From: Plasmodiophora brassicae
Taxonomy: Eukaryota; Endomyxa: Phytomyxea; Phytomyxea; Plasmodiophorida
Length of the DNA stretch: 64,000 nucleotides
Assembly (NCBI GenBank): GCA_036867785.1
Contig: CP145428.1
Location: forward strand, 62,001 to 126,000
Direction of reading: 5' to 3'
The notes beneath the pieces were generated by a model that was not told the DNA's origin, did no database searches, and saw nothing but the letters and a program-made list of their open reading frames with translations. The stretch's first letter is position 1. Each line of letters begins with the position of its first letter. Below are positions 23,767 to 33,537 of the stretch, piece by piece. Both the position numbers and the translations under genes were made by a program.

Positions 23767-25449
23767 TCACTTGCTGGCTGTCTCAGGTGACGACAGGGCA
23801 ACCGCCATGAGGCCCGCCGTGAAGGTCATGATCATCTTGGGTTTGATCTCGACGATGTCCTCGGGCAGGAGGAAGATGGTGGCGCCGAGCTTGCGGGCGA
23901 CCGAGATGGCGTACCGGGCGTTCATCAGGCGGTCGTCGTCGGTGTCGCCGGGGGTGACCAGGTCCCAGTTGATGATGCGCGGTTCGACTGCCGACAGCAG
24001 GTCGAAGAAGAACTGGGACGTCTTCAGGGACGCGTCGTTGAACGTCGCCATCGTCGACGGCTTCCCGGCCGCCTTGACCTGCGCGTTGGCCCAGGCGATG
24101 ATCGCGTCGTCGGACACGCGAACGCCGCCGCCGAGTCCGGTCAGGAACGAGATGATGTGGAATCGCATCAGCTGCCAGGTCAGGGCCAGCAGCAGCTTGC
24201 GGTTGGCGTCGACAATGTCGGCGCCGCCGATGCCCACCAACGAGAACTTGAGCGACTTGCCCAGCACGACGGCGTAGTTGCAGTTGGACAGCTTCTTGAA
24301 CTTGTTCTTCGGCGACATCTCCACCTTTGTCCAGTCCACCGTGCCGGGCGCGACATGGTCGATCACGCGCAGCAGGACGAGGCCGTCGCGGCAGTCCTCG
24401 TACAACCCGTTCACGTACACGCCTGCGATGCAACATTGATCAGAACATGACGCGTCCCACGATGGGCCCCATCGCATGGACGCACCTTCAATGCCGAGCG
24501 TGTTGATCCACATGCGGAACGCGCGTTCTTCGCGGGAGTCGCCAAAGTCGTCGTCCATCATGCCGGCGAGCTCCATGGCCTCCTGCTCGGTGAGCGGGTC
24601 CAGGCCCGGGCACGTGTTGAAGATCGAGGCGGTGAACGCGAGGTTCAGGCGGGCGTTGCCCCGGACGATGTCGCCGGGCGTGATGAAGGCGTGCACGTCG
24701 AGGTTCGTGGCGTTGCGCAGGACCTTGCCGGCCCGAACGTGCAGGTCGGCGTCGTTCAGCGCCGAGTTGTCGCACTTGCTCGCGTTGATCTGGTGCAGAA
24801 GGACGGTGTACGCGATCGAGTCCTTGACGTCGCTGGAGAAGTTGGCGACCTTGCCCTTGTGGCCAGCGTTCTTCAGGTGGTAGTTGAACCAGCGCAGCAG
24901 CAGCTGGTCGGGAGGCAGGCGCAGCAGTGCGGCCAGGTCCTCGCCGTCCTCCAGCAGGCGGATCAGCTCCGGGTGGTTCTTCAGGTTGATCGAGTTCAGC
25001 AGCTGGAGCTTGACGATCTGCCAGACGAGGCCGAGGACCAGGTGCGGGTGCGCGGCACCATCGGCCAGCTCGGACGCGCCCAGGTTGACGGTTTGCACGC
25101 CGATGGCCTTGGCGGACGCAATCGCCAGGTTCAGGTTCTCGTTGACCTGAAAGAGCGACAGCGGCTTCCCGTCCCTGCGCTTGTTCAGGGCGCGCTCATC
25201 GATCGTGTCGGCGACCGCCTTGTTGATGAGCTTGGCGAGGAGCACACCGTCGGTGACAGCGCTGGCCAGCTGCTGGCCGGTCGTGTCGATCGGCAACAGG
25301 TAGGACAGGTCGGCGTCGTTCGCCAGCGAGTTGTTGATGTGCTCGGCGAACGCGGTCATCTCCTCCTGCGAGAACGAGTGCACGCCGCCAGACTGCCCGT
25401 GGATCTGGATCATGTCGGGCGACTGCCCCTTGTTCGAGATGCCGACCAT
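23767..25449 (-). CDS. Fimbrin/plastin (four calponin-homology domains)
   Basis: Two exons, 24486-25449 and 23767-24422, separated by a 63-nt GT-AG intron (24423-24485) that lies in frame and could be read through. The spliced product has 539 residues. It bundles actin filaments through two tandem actin-binding domains. CH1 contains DGVLLAKLINKAVADTIDER, CH2 contains WFNYHLKNAG, CH3 contains CRDGLVLLRVIDHVAPGTVDW, CH4 contains WANAQVKAAG. The N-terminus (about 35 residues before CH1) has no EF-hand pair, unlike animal and yeast fimbrins, so calcium control is unlikely unless an upstream exon has been missed. The FNDASLKTSQFFFDLLSAVEP stretch is typical of the last CH domain. Confidence 0.93.
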   Translation of the reverse strand: MVGISNKGQSPDMIQIHGQSGGVHSFSQEEMTAFAEHINNSLANDADLSYLLPIDTTGQQLASAVTDGVLLAKLINKAVADTIDERALNKRRDGKPLSLFQVNENLNLAIASAKAIGVQTVNLGASELADGAAHPHLVLGLVWQIVKLQLLNSINLKNHPELIRLLEDGEDLAALLRLPPDQLLLRWFNYHLKNAGHKGKVANFSSDVKDSIAYTVLLHQINASKCDNSALNDADLHVRAGKVLRNATNLDVHAFITPGDIVRGNARLNLAFTASIFNTCPGLDPLTEQEAMELAGMMDDDFGDSREERAFRMWINTLGIEGASMRWGPSWDASCSDQCCIAGVYVNGLYEDCRDGLVLLRVIDHVAPGTVDWTKVEMSPKNKFKKLSNCNYAVVLGKSLKFSLVGIGGADIVDANRKLLLALTWQLMRFHIISFLTGLGGGVRVSDDAIIAWANAQVKAAGKPSTMATFNDASLKTSQFFFDLLSAVEPRIINWDLVTPGDTDDDRLMNARYAISVARKLGATIFLLPEDIVEIKPKMIMTFTAGLMAVALSSPETASK

Positions 25450-25844
25450 GTCGTTGCCTGCGCCTCGATGTGATCAGCCCGTCAGCGACGTTTGACAGAA
25501 TGACGCCGATTCGGTCGTCAGCAGCGGGTTCGCCAAATTGGGACGAACCCATTGCGCCGTCCCGTTTTAGACGAGCCCGCTCTGGGAATAGAACTGGTCC
25601 GCGAGCGTCGTGATGCCACGTGGCTGACATACGTTACTACTAGGTACCATCTCCAACGCGCGCGTCATCGCAGCAGGACCTACATCCGCGTGCGCCAACG
25701 CATCGCTGCGTCTGTTCGAACGTCAACGGAAAGGCTAGCTCGAGTTTTGAACGCAGAGGGACGACCTCCAGCAAGGCTAACGTTATCTGATTTTTCATGT
25801 TTTCACCCATTGTGCTGCTGCGTTGGCCAGGTGATCGGCCTCAT
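25450..25844. other. Intergenic region between DUF2235 gene and fimbrin
   Basis: These 395 bases lie between two minus-strand genes and hold the fimbrin promoter side. A minus frame at 25550-25630 is open but is only GC-driven. Nothing else is seen. Confidence 0.35.
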
Positions 25845-27488
25845 TCACTTCTCATCGTTACCGTCCTTCTCTGATTTCGTATCAATCGATTCGTTTTCGT
25901 CGCTATCGCCTTCGATCGGGTCGCCGCCTTCGAGGGGCCTTGGTGACCCGTCGAACCCGCCGAACAGCGTCTGCCCGCGGCGGAACCTGATCAGGTTCTT
26001 CATCTGCTCCAGCAGCTGCTTGCGCTGCTCCTCGGAGCACATGCGCCATTCCGGCCCGCGCTCCAGCGACATCCGGTTCCGGTACAGCATGACAGCGACG
26101 CCTGTCCGGGCCGACCTGGTCACGCACGGGTCCTGGTCGAGATCGATGTTCATCCGCTTCGCCCAAGCGGCTAGGTTCGCCGGGCGGTACGACGGCACCT
26201 TCTGCCACCTGTGGAACACGCTCGCGTCGATCGTCTCGTGGACGTTGAGGCGCTCGACGTCGGTGACGGATCCGATCGGGCGCCAGTACCGTCGTCCCAC
26301 CACCGGTATCCACTGGTACAACCCGTACATGAACGTCTCCAGCGACGGGTGCGGGCTGCCGGCGAGGCATTCTATGCCGGATAGCGGCTGGTACCCGCGG
26401 AAGTGCAATCCCTGCTTCTCGGCGCCCGTCACGATGTAGTTCAACGTGATCTGCTGCAACGGGTCGTTGTCGTACCCGCCGCCTACGTTGGTGTGCGCGC
26501 CCACGAACCACCGCTGCTCGATGCGATCGTGGTACCTGCTGATGCCGTCGATCAGGTTGGAGGCATCCAGGCGCGCGCGACGCGTCTTGCGGTTGTAGGC
26601 CGGGTTGTTGTCCGTCCAGAGCGTTGGGGTGAACCCCACCCGGTTTTCGTCGATAGCCAGGGCGTGTCGCCCCTTCTCGATCAGTGGCGATAGGCCGATC
26701 CGCTTCAGGTCCAGCAGGTTCTGGCTGTCGCCCTGGATCTCGCGCAGGATCGGGATGCCGAGAGCGCAGACGGTGTCGAACAGGCCGACGTACTTGAACT
26801 TGATCTTGCGGGAGTGCCGCGCCAGCGTGTACTCGAGGAAGAAGTTCTCCATGTCGAAGGCGGGCAGGTCGGACAGGATCTCGTCCAGGTTCGCCGGGCG
26901 GTCCACCTCGCTGGCGCCCTGGCAGTACCGGTCGTACAGCTGGCTGACCTTGATGGGCGCCCCGACGTCCAGCAATCCGTACTGGTCGATGATGCCCATC
27001 AGCGTTCGGCAGATGAAGGCGCCCCGCGAGAACCCGAATATGAAGACTTCGTCGCCATCGTTGTAGTTCGCCACCATCCATTCGTACGCGCTGATGATGT
27101 AGGACGCGATGGACACAGCGAACAGGCCGCCCAAGTGCTTGTCGACAAACGTCGTGCCGACGCCCTTCTCGTAGAAGGTCTGTTGCCGGATCCCGTCCAG
27201 CCCCTTCTTGTCCACCATACTGTGGATCCGCCAGATGTTCGTGTTGGACCCAGGTTCGTTCCAGGTGCCGTCGAGGAACAGGGCGATACGTTTCGGGGCC
27301 TCGCCGCGCAGGATCTGATTGACGTTCCTGGGAGAGCGACTCGTGAAGTCAGACAGGTACTCGTCCACCGCCGACGGCGTCATGTCGATCCTCCCGTTAA
27401 ACGGGGCACTCAGAATCGACGCCGTCGACATTGTCCACGTCAGCCCTTGATACGATATGGGCGCCCACGTACTGAGATATTTCGCCAC
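25845..27488 (-). CDS. DUF2235 alpha/beta-hydrolase (Tle1-like phospholipase fold), intronless
   Basis: A single uninterrupted 547-residue frame. The family's markers are present in order: FLDGTWNEPG (residues 71-80), the nucleophile elbow GFSRG (152-156, Ser154), GLFDTVCALG, and WFVGAHTNVGGGY carrying the likely catalytic His. DUF2235 proteins are mostly bacterial and fungal; bacterial members include type VI secretion phospholipase effectors. No signal peptide or membrane segment is evident, so a cytosolic lipase or esterase is the simplest reading. The C-terminus ends in an acidic, Ser-rich tail (GDSDENESIDTKSEKD). The lack of introns in a window where most comparable genes have several suggests retroposition or horizontal transfer; the GC content is like its neighbours, so any transfer is not recent. 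Substrate is unknown. Confidence 0.85.
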   Translation of the reverse strand: MAKYLSTWAPISYQGLTWTMSTASILSAPFNGRIDMTPSAVDEYLSDFTSRSPRNVNQILRGEAPKRIALFLDGTWNEPGSNTNIWRIHSMVDKKGLDGIRQQTFYEKGVGTTFVDKHLGGLFAVSIASYIISAYEWMVANYNDGDEVFIFGFSRGAFICRTLMGIIDQYGLLDVGAPIKVSQLYDRYCQGASEVDRPANLDEILSDLPAFDMENFFLEYTLARHSRKIKFKYVGLFDTVCALGIPILREIQGDSQNLLDLKRIGLSPLIEKGRHALAIDENRVGFTPTLWTDNNPAYNRKTRRARLDASNLIDGISRYHDRIEQRWFVGAHTNVGGGYDNDPLQQITLNYIVTGAEKQGLHFRGYQPLSGIECLAGSPHPSLETFMYGLYQWIPVVGRRYWRPIGSVTDVERLNVHETIDASVFHRWQKVPSYRPANLAAWAKRMNIDLDQDPCVTRSARTGVAVMLYRNRMSLERGPEWRMCSEEQRKQLLEQMKNLIRFRRGQTLFGGFDGSPRPLEGGDPIEGDSDENESIDTKSEKDGNDEK

Positions 27489-27915
27489 ACGATATCATGA
27501 GCAGGGTGTGAGGACCGGGTTGGGCGCCGTCCCTCGCGCGCTAGATATTTGTGTCGAGCGTCCCAGCGCATCCGTGCTGACGTCGTATTAGTAGCCCCTG
27601 TCGTGGCGTTGGCGAAACGATCCGCCAGTAGACAGGTTCATGCAGTGACAGAGCATCTATGGACGTTCAGCACGACGTCCCACGTACGGGTCGGCGATGC
27701 CAGCTTGGTCTACGTCCCGCACCCATCGACGATCACTGCGGGCGCTTCCGCACGCCATCGTTATATTTGCCACAATGTCCATCGACCGGGCACGTAGATA
27801 CTCTCAGGGCTCGATCACTTGTTGCATCGTTAACACAACAGGCAGGCTTGTTGTGGAATATCTGCCGGTACCACTTGATCCCTGGGTGGTACAGCTGAAC
27901 CAACGATCATCCACG
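27489..27915. promoter_or_regulatory. Divergent promoter region, DUF2235 gene and 7TM gene
   Basis: About 430 bases between two divergent start codons. Open frame continues upstream of the 7TM start (to 27697) but encodes no plausible signal peptide, so I treat it as non-coding. No repeat is seen. Confidence 0.35.
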
Positions 27916-29262
27916 ATGATGCTGTCGGTCCCTGCTTTCGCCGCCATTATATCGACGTCGGTGTCGTTCGCGCTGACGATTCGATCTGAAGGAGGTCAGC
28001 TTCGCACACTGGCAAGTTACGGATTCGCATCGGGAAACACGACGTTCAACGTGTCAGCGTCGCCGTGGCCTGGGATCGCTCAGCACCCATCAATGATCAG
28101 TGCTGAGGCTCGCGGCCGAATCGTATTCGTTGAGGTGACCACTGTTACGGTCAATGTTGCAAACTGGGCAAACGCCTGCGACAGTAACGGCTGCGTTGGC
28201 CTCGTGTTTTACGCCCGCCCGTCCAGCCTGCTGCGAACGGTCTTGCTGCTTCTGGCCTGGTCGTACTGGGTCCCCAATCCTGGAGCCATCTCCACGCTGC
28301 CAGTCTGCACCGTCGTTGATGAACTTGGGACAGTCGTCCCTTCCGATCTCGTTACGATGACAGCAGACATGTCCGAGACCGAACGGAACCCAGCAGCTGT
28401 CGCGCTCATGCTGCCGTCAACCATTGCCTTCTACGGCTTTGTCGCCGTCGTGTACGCGCTGCTCTCTATGTTGTACTTCGGCAAGCTCCTGCAATTCGTG
28501 GTGAACGAGAACGGCAGGTTGCGGAAGCCGCCGTTGCCAGCCGCTATGACGCTTTGCTTCTTCATGCTGGGCTATGCTGTTCATAGTATCAGGGCCTGCA
28601 ACTTGGCCTGGTCCCATGAGCAGGGCTTCAGCTACCCTGTGCTTATCCTTTTTCGGTATGCTGATTGCCCGTTAATTGCCGCGGGTCGCACCGCGCTTGC
28701 CCTGATATCAACGGGGTTGCTTGAACAGCAGGTGAAGAAACGTTGGGTGACCACATCTGTTCGATTCGGTTTCGCTGTGGGTCTTTTCGCAACAGTCGGC
28801 ATCTTCGCCATTGTGGGTATTGCAACAGTCACGCAGGTCCTTCCGATGGGCATTGTCGCACTTTACCTGATCTTCCTTTCGCACAGCATCGTCTACACAG
28901 TGAAGCAGGGGATCAGCGTTTTATATGTTGTTCGAGGGTTGACAAGCAGACGTCGACAAGTAGGACACGCTGATGGCGCCCAAACAACCGGGCGAAAAGT
29001 CGCAGCACGATTATGTGCAACGTGGACGGTGGCCACGATCACACTTGCGTCCCACGTCGTCGTTCTTGCAGTTCAGAACACGTCGCCGCTCAACTTCCTG
29101 ATTGCATTCGGCATAAGCCAGGTGGTGGGTCTGATCTCAGGCAGTGCTTTGCTGACAACGTTCCATCCGAAGCCCTCCGCCGTTGACCGATACATGGCGC
29201 TGTGTGCTTGGAAACGCAACGTTCGCCCCAATGTTCATCTCCCACGGATTGTACCCGTGTAA
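27916..29262 (+). CDS. Seven-transmembrane protein with luminal/extracellular PA-like N-domain, copy A
   Basis: 448 residues from the first of two adjacent ATGs. A signal peptide (LSVPAFAAIISTSVSFA) is followed by about 140 residues of soluble domain with the feature VTTVTVNVANWANACDSNGC-GLVFYA, reminiscent of a protease-associated (PA) domain. Seven hydrophobic segments then follow: IAFYGFVAVVYALLSMLYF, AAMTLCFFMLGYAV, ILFRYADCPLIAAGRTALAL, FAVGLFATVGIFAIVGIA, GIVALYLIFLSHSIVYTV, WTVATITLASHVVVLAV, FLIAFGISQVVGLISGSALL. The family is not one I recognise; a GPCR-like or GOST-like receptor or a trafficking receptor are both possible. A paralogue lies inverted at 33538-34902, with the same start (MM), the same domain order and conserved blocks (LLRT-LAWSYWVP-PGA, SHEQG, AVQNTSP). 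No introns. Confidence 0.75.
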   Translation: MMLSVPAFAAIISTSVSFALTIRSEGGQLRTLASYGFASGNTTFNVSASPWPGIAQHPSMISAEARGRIVFVEVTTVTVNVANWANACDSNGCVGLVFYARPSSLLRTVLLLLAWSYWVPNPGAISTLPVCTVVDELGTVVPSDLVTMTADMSETERNPAAVALMLPSTIAFYGFVAVVYALLSMLYFGKLLQFVVNENGRLRKPPLPAAMTLCFFMLGYAVHSIRACNLAWSHEQGFSYPVLILFRYADCPLIAAGRTALALISTGLLEQQVKKRWVTTSVRFGFAVGLFATVGIFAIVGIATVTQVLPMGIVALYLIFLSHSIVYTVKQGISVLYVVRGLTSRRRQVGHADGAQTTGRKVAARLCATWTVATITLASHVVVLAVQNTSPLNFLIAFGISQVVGLISGSALLTTFHPKPSAVDRYMALCAWKRNVRPNVHLPRIVPV

Positions 29263-29944
29263 TCAGAATCCTTAATACTAAGAATGGCGAGTTGGGTATT
29301 TTCTGTGCAATTACATCGCCGTCTAGTTGCGTGCAGAGGTCGTCCATTGCGACATCTGTTCAGTTTTCGGTTATGACATTAATAAAACGGGTCACCGCAC
29401 GCCAATTAAGCATATGCCATCCTGCCTATGCTCGTCGTAATTGATGATAGGTACATATTGGATTGATCAATACGCACAGGGAGCAGACCTAGTTGGCAGC
29501 GCTATATCGCGAAACATGCCCCGGCACCAAGTGTCGAACGCGTCCAAGTTCTGCAACATCTCGTGATAGTTGCGAACCCGACGACCAGTCGCGGTCACGA
29601 AACTATCGCACGCGTCGAGATATCCGGCGAAGATGTCCCCCTATTCCGGCATCGCCGTCTCCCAGTCTTGACGGATGTACATATGATGATGTACCCAGCA
29701 ACGGTCACGAACCCCGAGATCCATTTCACCATTAGGGTCATCCAGTCTGAGCGGCAGCTCGGGACCTCCATCGTCGAATCCTGGAGACGGTGATGCGCCG
29801 TATGTGAACCGGTTGCCGGTGATCGTTGGATATGAGTCAGCGAAATCCGCCCTGAGCGATCCCCGAGCGCGTCAGTAATAACATTTCATGCTTGAAACGC
29901 CATCTACAAACCAACCTGTTCCTCGCGGCGGCTGACATCAGCTG
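29263..29944. other. Intergenic/decayed DNA
   Basis: About 680 bases of lower GC content than the flanking genes. Short open pieces occur on the minus strand (29500-29830) but carry no recognised motif. They may be the 3' continuation of the decayed transposase that starts upstream on that strand. Confidence 0.3.
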
Positions 29945-30355
29945 TTACGCGTGGGCGACATTGACCGCGAACGCGATCGTCGCCGATAGGGACGACTGCA
30001 TAAACTGCATCCATTGCTCCAGGTAGAAGTTCCACACAAATCCTTTGATCGGACCGAAACTGTTCCACGATATCAGGAATATTGAATCAGAGAGTGAGCC
30101 TACCCCAACGACGTTAAACACAAGCCAATGCACGCAATGTCGCCCGCGGCACCTTAAAGAAAATGTCATTAGCGTTGCCGGACCTAATAGTTCTAGCTCA
30201 GCTAACGCCGCTCTGAACTCGACGGCGGTCGCACCGAGCAGATCCTTGGAAAGCGATTTTAATAGCAATGGATTCGCGCAGTGCAGAAACGAAAACAACG
30301 CTGCCCAGAAATGCCTGCGTTTCCGCGTGTCCAGCCAGACCCTTGGAGAGCACAA
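29945..30355 (-). pseudogene. Fragment of a CACTA/EnSpm-like DNA-transposon protein (DUF4218-like region)
   Basis: A 136-residue open piece whose end (FGPIKGFVWNFYLEQWMQFM) aligns with the block WGPLVGCVWTWPIERWVYFM in the better preserved copy at 41573-42760 on the plus strand. The pattern GP...W...ER(W)...F(M)K matches the DUF4218 region found beside Tnp2 transposases. The rest of the protein is not recoverable around it, so this is an old fragment. It lies in degraded DNA between the two 7TM paralogues. Confidence 0.5.
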
Positions 30356-31824
30356 ACTGAAGAAAGCGGCGATTCCGAAATCGCCGACCCGTGCGATCGA
30401 GTTGTGCGCTTTCCAGCCAGATCGATCAAACGGATTCGGTGGCTTGTCTCCGTTCCCTGATAGTCACATGAGCACATTCAGGCACTGAGCGTCATGCGAT
30501 CAAACTGTTACCAGTAGGCCAGGCGATTCTGCCTAATATGTGCTGCATTCTCATCGATGCAGATGTCTTCTTCCCAGAAGGTGGATTCCTTTTGGAACCA
30601 ACAGGGGGACACCAAGGTGGGCATTCGGAGCACGAACTGCGACTCGAACACGAATGATACTGATTTCCGAAATGCACCTCGACCTTGCAATGTGTTCACA
30701 TGTTAGTCGGAAAATGTTATATGCCACAGGAGGAAGTTCGTATACCGGTTGGAAGTAATAATTGTTTCCCCCTTGAAATTAACAATGTCGAACACGCGTT
30801 GCATCGAGTTCAGTAAGAGGGAATGGAAAGTGCATAATGTGAACATTGCGGAGTGGGAGAAATAGGATGCGATGCCTTTGGAATAGACATCCTTTCCAAC
30901 CGAATTGAACGCCTTCGGTAGGTAACCTTGGGGAAAAGAAGTTTAGAGGCATTAAACGATCCCGACTATGTGTACGTACGGTTCCCAATTTCCGTTATTG
31001 CACGCTGCTGCTCGCACTGGCAGGATGTTGACGTTGACACAGACTCCCGAGACAGTGCATAGATTGCAGGCATTCTCCAATCCATGAGAGGCCAGGGGAC
31101 GCAACTTTGGCGAGTTCCACGTACGTAGTCATGTCCCTGAACAAACTAATAAGACATGCTGATAGAATCGACGGAAAATCACATATACCTGATGGAGGTG
31201 CATCATACGGAACCATTTGATACACCCACACGAGTTTTCTCGAGGGACCGCGAACTGGTAAGCGATATTATGCTCGACGACTTGCAAGCTACAACAATTA
31301 GATCAATTAGCTACGGCGTACAGAAATGTGCAGACGATCGCCACACCTGCGTATAAGTTCGTGAACTTCCCCCGAAGCTTGGGCAGGCACCATGCCGAAT
31401 AGCATAACGAGCCCCCTTCTTCATCGAAGCTCTGCGCCCAGGCCTAAGTTGACACAAACCATGGGCACCAAAGATTCGCTAGCCCATTTCGTTGCTCGGG
31501 CACCATCGGCGAGCCATTGGGACTACGTTCGACACGTCGGTCCGATCGAGGCGCGCACGCTTACGACCTTCCAGCAGACGCGGTGTACGGTAGGACATTG
31601 CCGATTGACCGAAACTGTGAACGTATGTACCGCAGGACTCCACTGCAGGGCTTCAACTTTGGTGCAGCACGGCGGCAACCCCGGCACAAACTCCGCGTGC
31701 GCCAAACCGCCGCTGGCACGTCGGTAACAGGCGTAACCCCCGTGGCAAGTTCACGTCCAATGTCCGCTGTTACGTATCACTTTGTTATCGTCAATGTTTG
31801 GATCGTTTCGTCGCATCGACCGGG
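30356..31824. other. Degraded accessory DNA, no supported gene
   Basis: About 1.5 kb of near-balanced base composition. Small frames exist on both strands (for example 30508-30699 minus, 31156-31356 plus, 31392-31727 plus) but none has a recognisable motif, a good splice chain or a homologue elsewhere in the window. Part may be untranslated or promoter sequence of the gene starting near 31825. Confidence 0.35.
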
Positions 31825-32559
31825 ATGGCTCGCCGATCGCGTCCTCGTGCACCGGCCGCTAAAGGAGCCGAGGCGGCGCGTAACGCCACACCAACGATAC
31901 AACCGTACCTGCGCCGTCTCATTGCCTTATTAGTCTCGTCAACATTATGGACTTGCGCCGAGTGACTTTTCGAGATCTTCGTCCCGGTCGCCGTCATTAT
32001 CCCCTCCGCGTTCACGGTCGCCGTACGTCACGGTCCCCATCACGTTCACCCACGCGGTCTTCTTCGCGAGAAGAAGAATCATCCACGTTGGTGGACAGGT
32101 CACTGTTCATGCGTTTGCTATCAACGTCTCACGATGACCGCAGACAAAGCGAAGGCAGGGTTGTTAGCCCTGCTGATCCCTTCGCACCTGATGCGCGTCG
32201 GCGTCCAATCCCGTCTGGACCACTTGCGCGGTACCTGTCACCGCAAGATGTGCGGGCTCAGAAGACACCTCAGCGGATGGCCCTGCGAGCCGAAATGGAG
32301 TCACTAACGTCCTTGTAGGTTTCGTGTGCTTGGGTACAGCTGTGCATACATGACGTTCTGCCCTCATAAATATAGGCATTACCGCGACGATTATCTGAAG
32401 GCTCTTGGTGGCCAGAAAAAGGCCATAACCATGAAGATACACCAACAGCTTGCAGATTGGTTGCGCCTGCGGGACGATCAGCTGACCGATGACGCCGTTA
32501 GTCTGTACACCTATGAGTACACACGTCTCAGTAAGGACATGACAACCTTCGACTTCTAG
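31825..32559 (+). CDS. Hypothetical basic, Arg/Ser-rich protein, unknown function
   Basis: The best model has three exons. Exon 1 begins at the ATG 31825 (MARRSRPRAPAAKGAEAARN) and ends near 31930. Exon 2, in the frame open from 31947, has an Arg/Ser-rich stretch (RTSRSPSRSPTRSSSREEES). The last intron has a clean GTAGGT donor at 32313 and an AG acceptor near 32368, giving the C-terminus HYRDDYLKALGGQKKAI ... YEYTRLSKDMTTFDF and a stop at 32557. The join between exons 1 and 2 is uncertain. RS-rich segments occur in splicing and chromatin proteins, but no folded domain is recognised. The last exon lies inside the left arm of the large inverted repeat, so a reversed, partly deleted copy of it exists at 32960-33165. 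Confidence 0.45.
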
Positions 32560-33170
32560 CGACGTTAATAACGTTCCGTTGGCAGTGGTCAAGCAAGAAC
32601 TGTCCAAGCGGCGAACTCATCTGGGCGTTCTGGTCCAGAAGGAAGGCTCGAAAAGTCGCCTGAAGAGACGCCGGCCTCCCATAATCGGCGACACGGGATC
32701 GAGAAAGCTCGAGTTCCTTTCAAGCCTATGGCAGGAGCTGAGGAGTGCCGTATGGACTAACGCAAGGAGCGCTCGGCACTCCCGTCCTCGTCGCTCCTCA
32801 GCTCCTGCCATAGGCTTGAAAGGAACTCGAGCTTTCTCGATCCCGTGTCGCCGATTATGGGAGGCCGGCGTCTCTTCAGGCGACTTTTCGAGCCTTCCTT
32901 CTGGACCAGAACGCCCAGATGAGTTCGCCGCTTGGACAGTTCTTGCTTGACCACTGCCAACGGAACGTCATTAACGTCGCTAGAAGTCGAAGGTTGTCAT
33001 GTTCTTACTGAGACGTGTGTACTCATAGGTGTACAGATTAACGGCATCTTCTGGCCACCAAGAGCCTTCAGATAATCGACGCGGTAATGCCTATATTTAT
33101 GAGGGCAGAACGTCATGTATGCACAGCTGTACCCAAGCACACGAAACCTACAAGGACGTTAATGACTCCA
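32296..33170. repeat. Large inverted duplication (foldback), arms about 400-460 bp
   Basis: The left arm (32296 to about 32757) and right arm (about 32770 to 33170) are reverse complements with almost no spacer. They are not identical: the right arm lacks about 85 bases opposite about 32410-32500 and gains about 15 bases near the centre, and several single-base differences are spread through both. Homology stops sharply at both outer ends (TGGAGTCA and its complement). The left arm includes the last intron and exon of the hypothetical gene and its 3' flank. Confidence 0.9.
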
Positions 33171-33192
33171 GCAAAACCCAGCAGCGGCTGCG

Positions 33193-33310
33193 TTGCGTTT
33201 GCCATCCACGACCACCCTACTCAGCATGCTTACCATCGGCTATACCATCCTCCCCTCAACGTATTTGATGAAAATGGTGCAGTGTGTATTGGATGAGCAC
33301 TGGAGGGTAC
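33193..33310 (+). pseudogene. Fragment of a third 7TM paralogue
   Basis: The open piece reads YLMKMVQCVLDEHWRVQTPP, which aligns with YLVRILQFVVDASWRFRRPP of the copy at 33538-34902 and LLQFVVNENGRLRKPP of the copy at 27916-29262. It is preceded by a hydrophobic stretch (LLSMLTIGYTILPSTYL) that matches the end of TM1. Only this part is detectable. It abuts the end of the foldback and points away from the intact minus-strand copy. Confidence 0.55.
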
Positions 33311-33537
33311 AAACACCGCCATGGCCGCGTGTTTGTGCCCGTGATCCCCAAACGTGGGGGGACCTTGAAACAGTGGAAGCAATATGCAGGGCCACGCAGG
33401 TGTAATACATAAGGCGTCGATAGTACTATGAGTGCGAACCCAGCCCTATGGTTTACATACACAGCGCATGAAGTTTCATCGACCAAGAAGCTATCCACCG
33501 TTACGTTCGCAGGATGAACTGCCTGGAGTTCGTGCCC

